Shown here: positions 13,493 to 13,494 of the stretch, piece after piece
Numbering within the stretch: position 1 is the stretch's first letter
Layout: each line of letters begins with the position of its first letter
NCBI GenBank assembly: GCA_900552395.1
Contig: URZJ01000031.1
Span: forward strand, 1-13,494
DNA length: 13,494 nt
From: an uncultured Collinsella sp.
GTDB lineage: Bacteria; Actinomycetota; Coriobacteriia; Coriobacteriales; Coriobacteriaceae
Reading direction: 5' to 3'
Translations under genes and position numbers: made by a program
Notes under the pieces: model-generated
The model's input: only the letters and a program-made list of their open reading frames with translations
Databases searched by the model: none
What the model was told of the DNA's origin: nothing

Positions 13493-13494
13493 CA

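Overview
The window looks like chromosomal DNA from a GC-rich, low-genome-size actinobacterium, most likely a gut Coriobacteriia member such as Collinsella. This is a judgement from the sequence (codon use rich in GCC/GAG/CTC, a PafB/PafC-like WYL pair, a sortase-anchored thioester adhesin, and the style of the M28-like membrane protein), not a database result. It holds seven protein genes or gene parts, one tRNA, two good intrinsic terminators and short intergenic regions.

Region 1 (1-4019) is housekeeping. The 5' end of an rlmN-like rRNA/tRNA methyltransferase gene runs off the left edge on the minus strand. Divergent from it is ddl (D-alanine--D-alanine ligase), which overlaps by 7 bases a 964-residue DinG-family protein. 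That protein fuses a DnaQ-type 3'-5' exonuclease to an XPD-like helicase that keeps four cysteines in iron-sulphur spacing.

Region 2 (4016-5942, minus strand) is a two-gene operon of WYL-domain regulators resembling the PafB/PafC DNA-damage regulators. The downstream gene meets dinG tail to tail, and the two stop codons overlap (CTAA).

Region 3 (6141-9578, plus strand) is a 1065-residue membrane protein built on an M28 zinc-peptidase scaffold, followed by a 72-residue single-pass membrane protein. About 670 residues of acidic, Pro/Ala/Ser/Thr-rich low-complexity sequence interrupt the scaffold, and several metal and catalytic positions are replaced. A hairpin terminator (9600-9638) separates this unit from the convergent gene on the right. 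This M28-like protein is the most unusual object in the window.

Region 4 (9646-13077, minus strand) is one large cell-wall surface protein: signal peptide, Cys/Gln thioester (TQXA) domain, about six Cna_B/SpaA-like domains with isopeptide Lys/Glu signatures, an unassigned C-terminal stalk domain, and an LPATG sorting signal. It looks like a covalent host-binding adhesin or pilus-tip-like protein. No sortase or other pilin gene is present here.

Region 5 (13078-13494) is an AT-richer intergenic stretch followed by tRNA-Gly(CCC), with its own promoter and a strong intrinsic terminator at the right edge. I see no CRISPR array, insertion sequence, prophage gene or origin.
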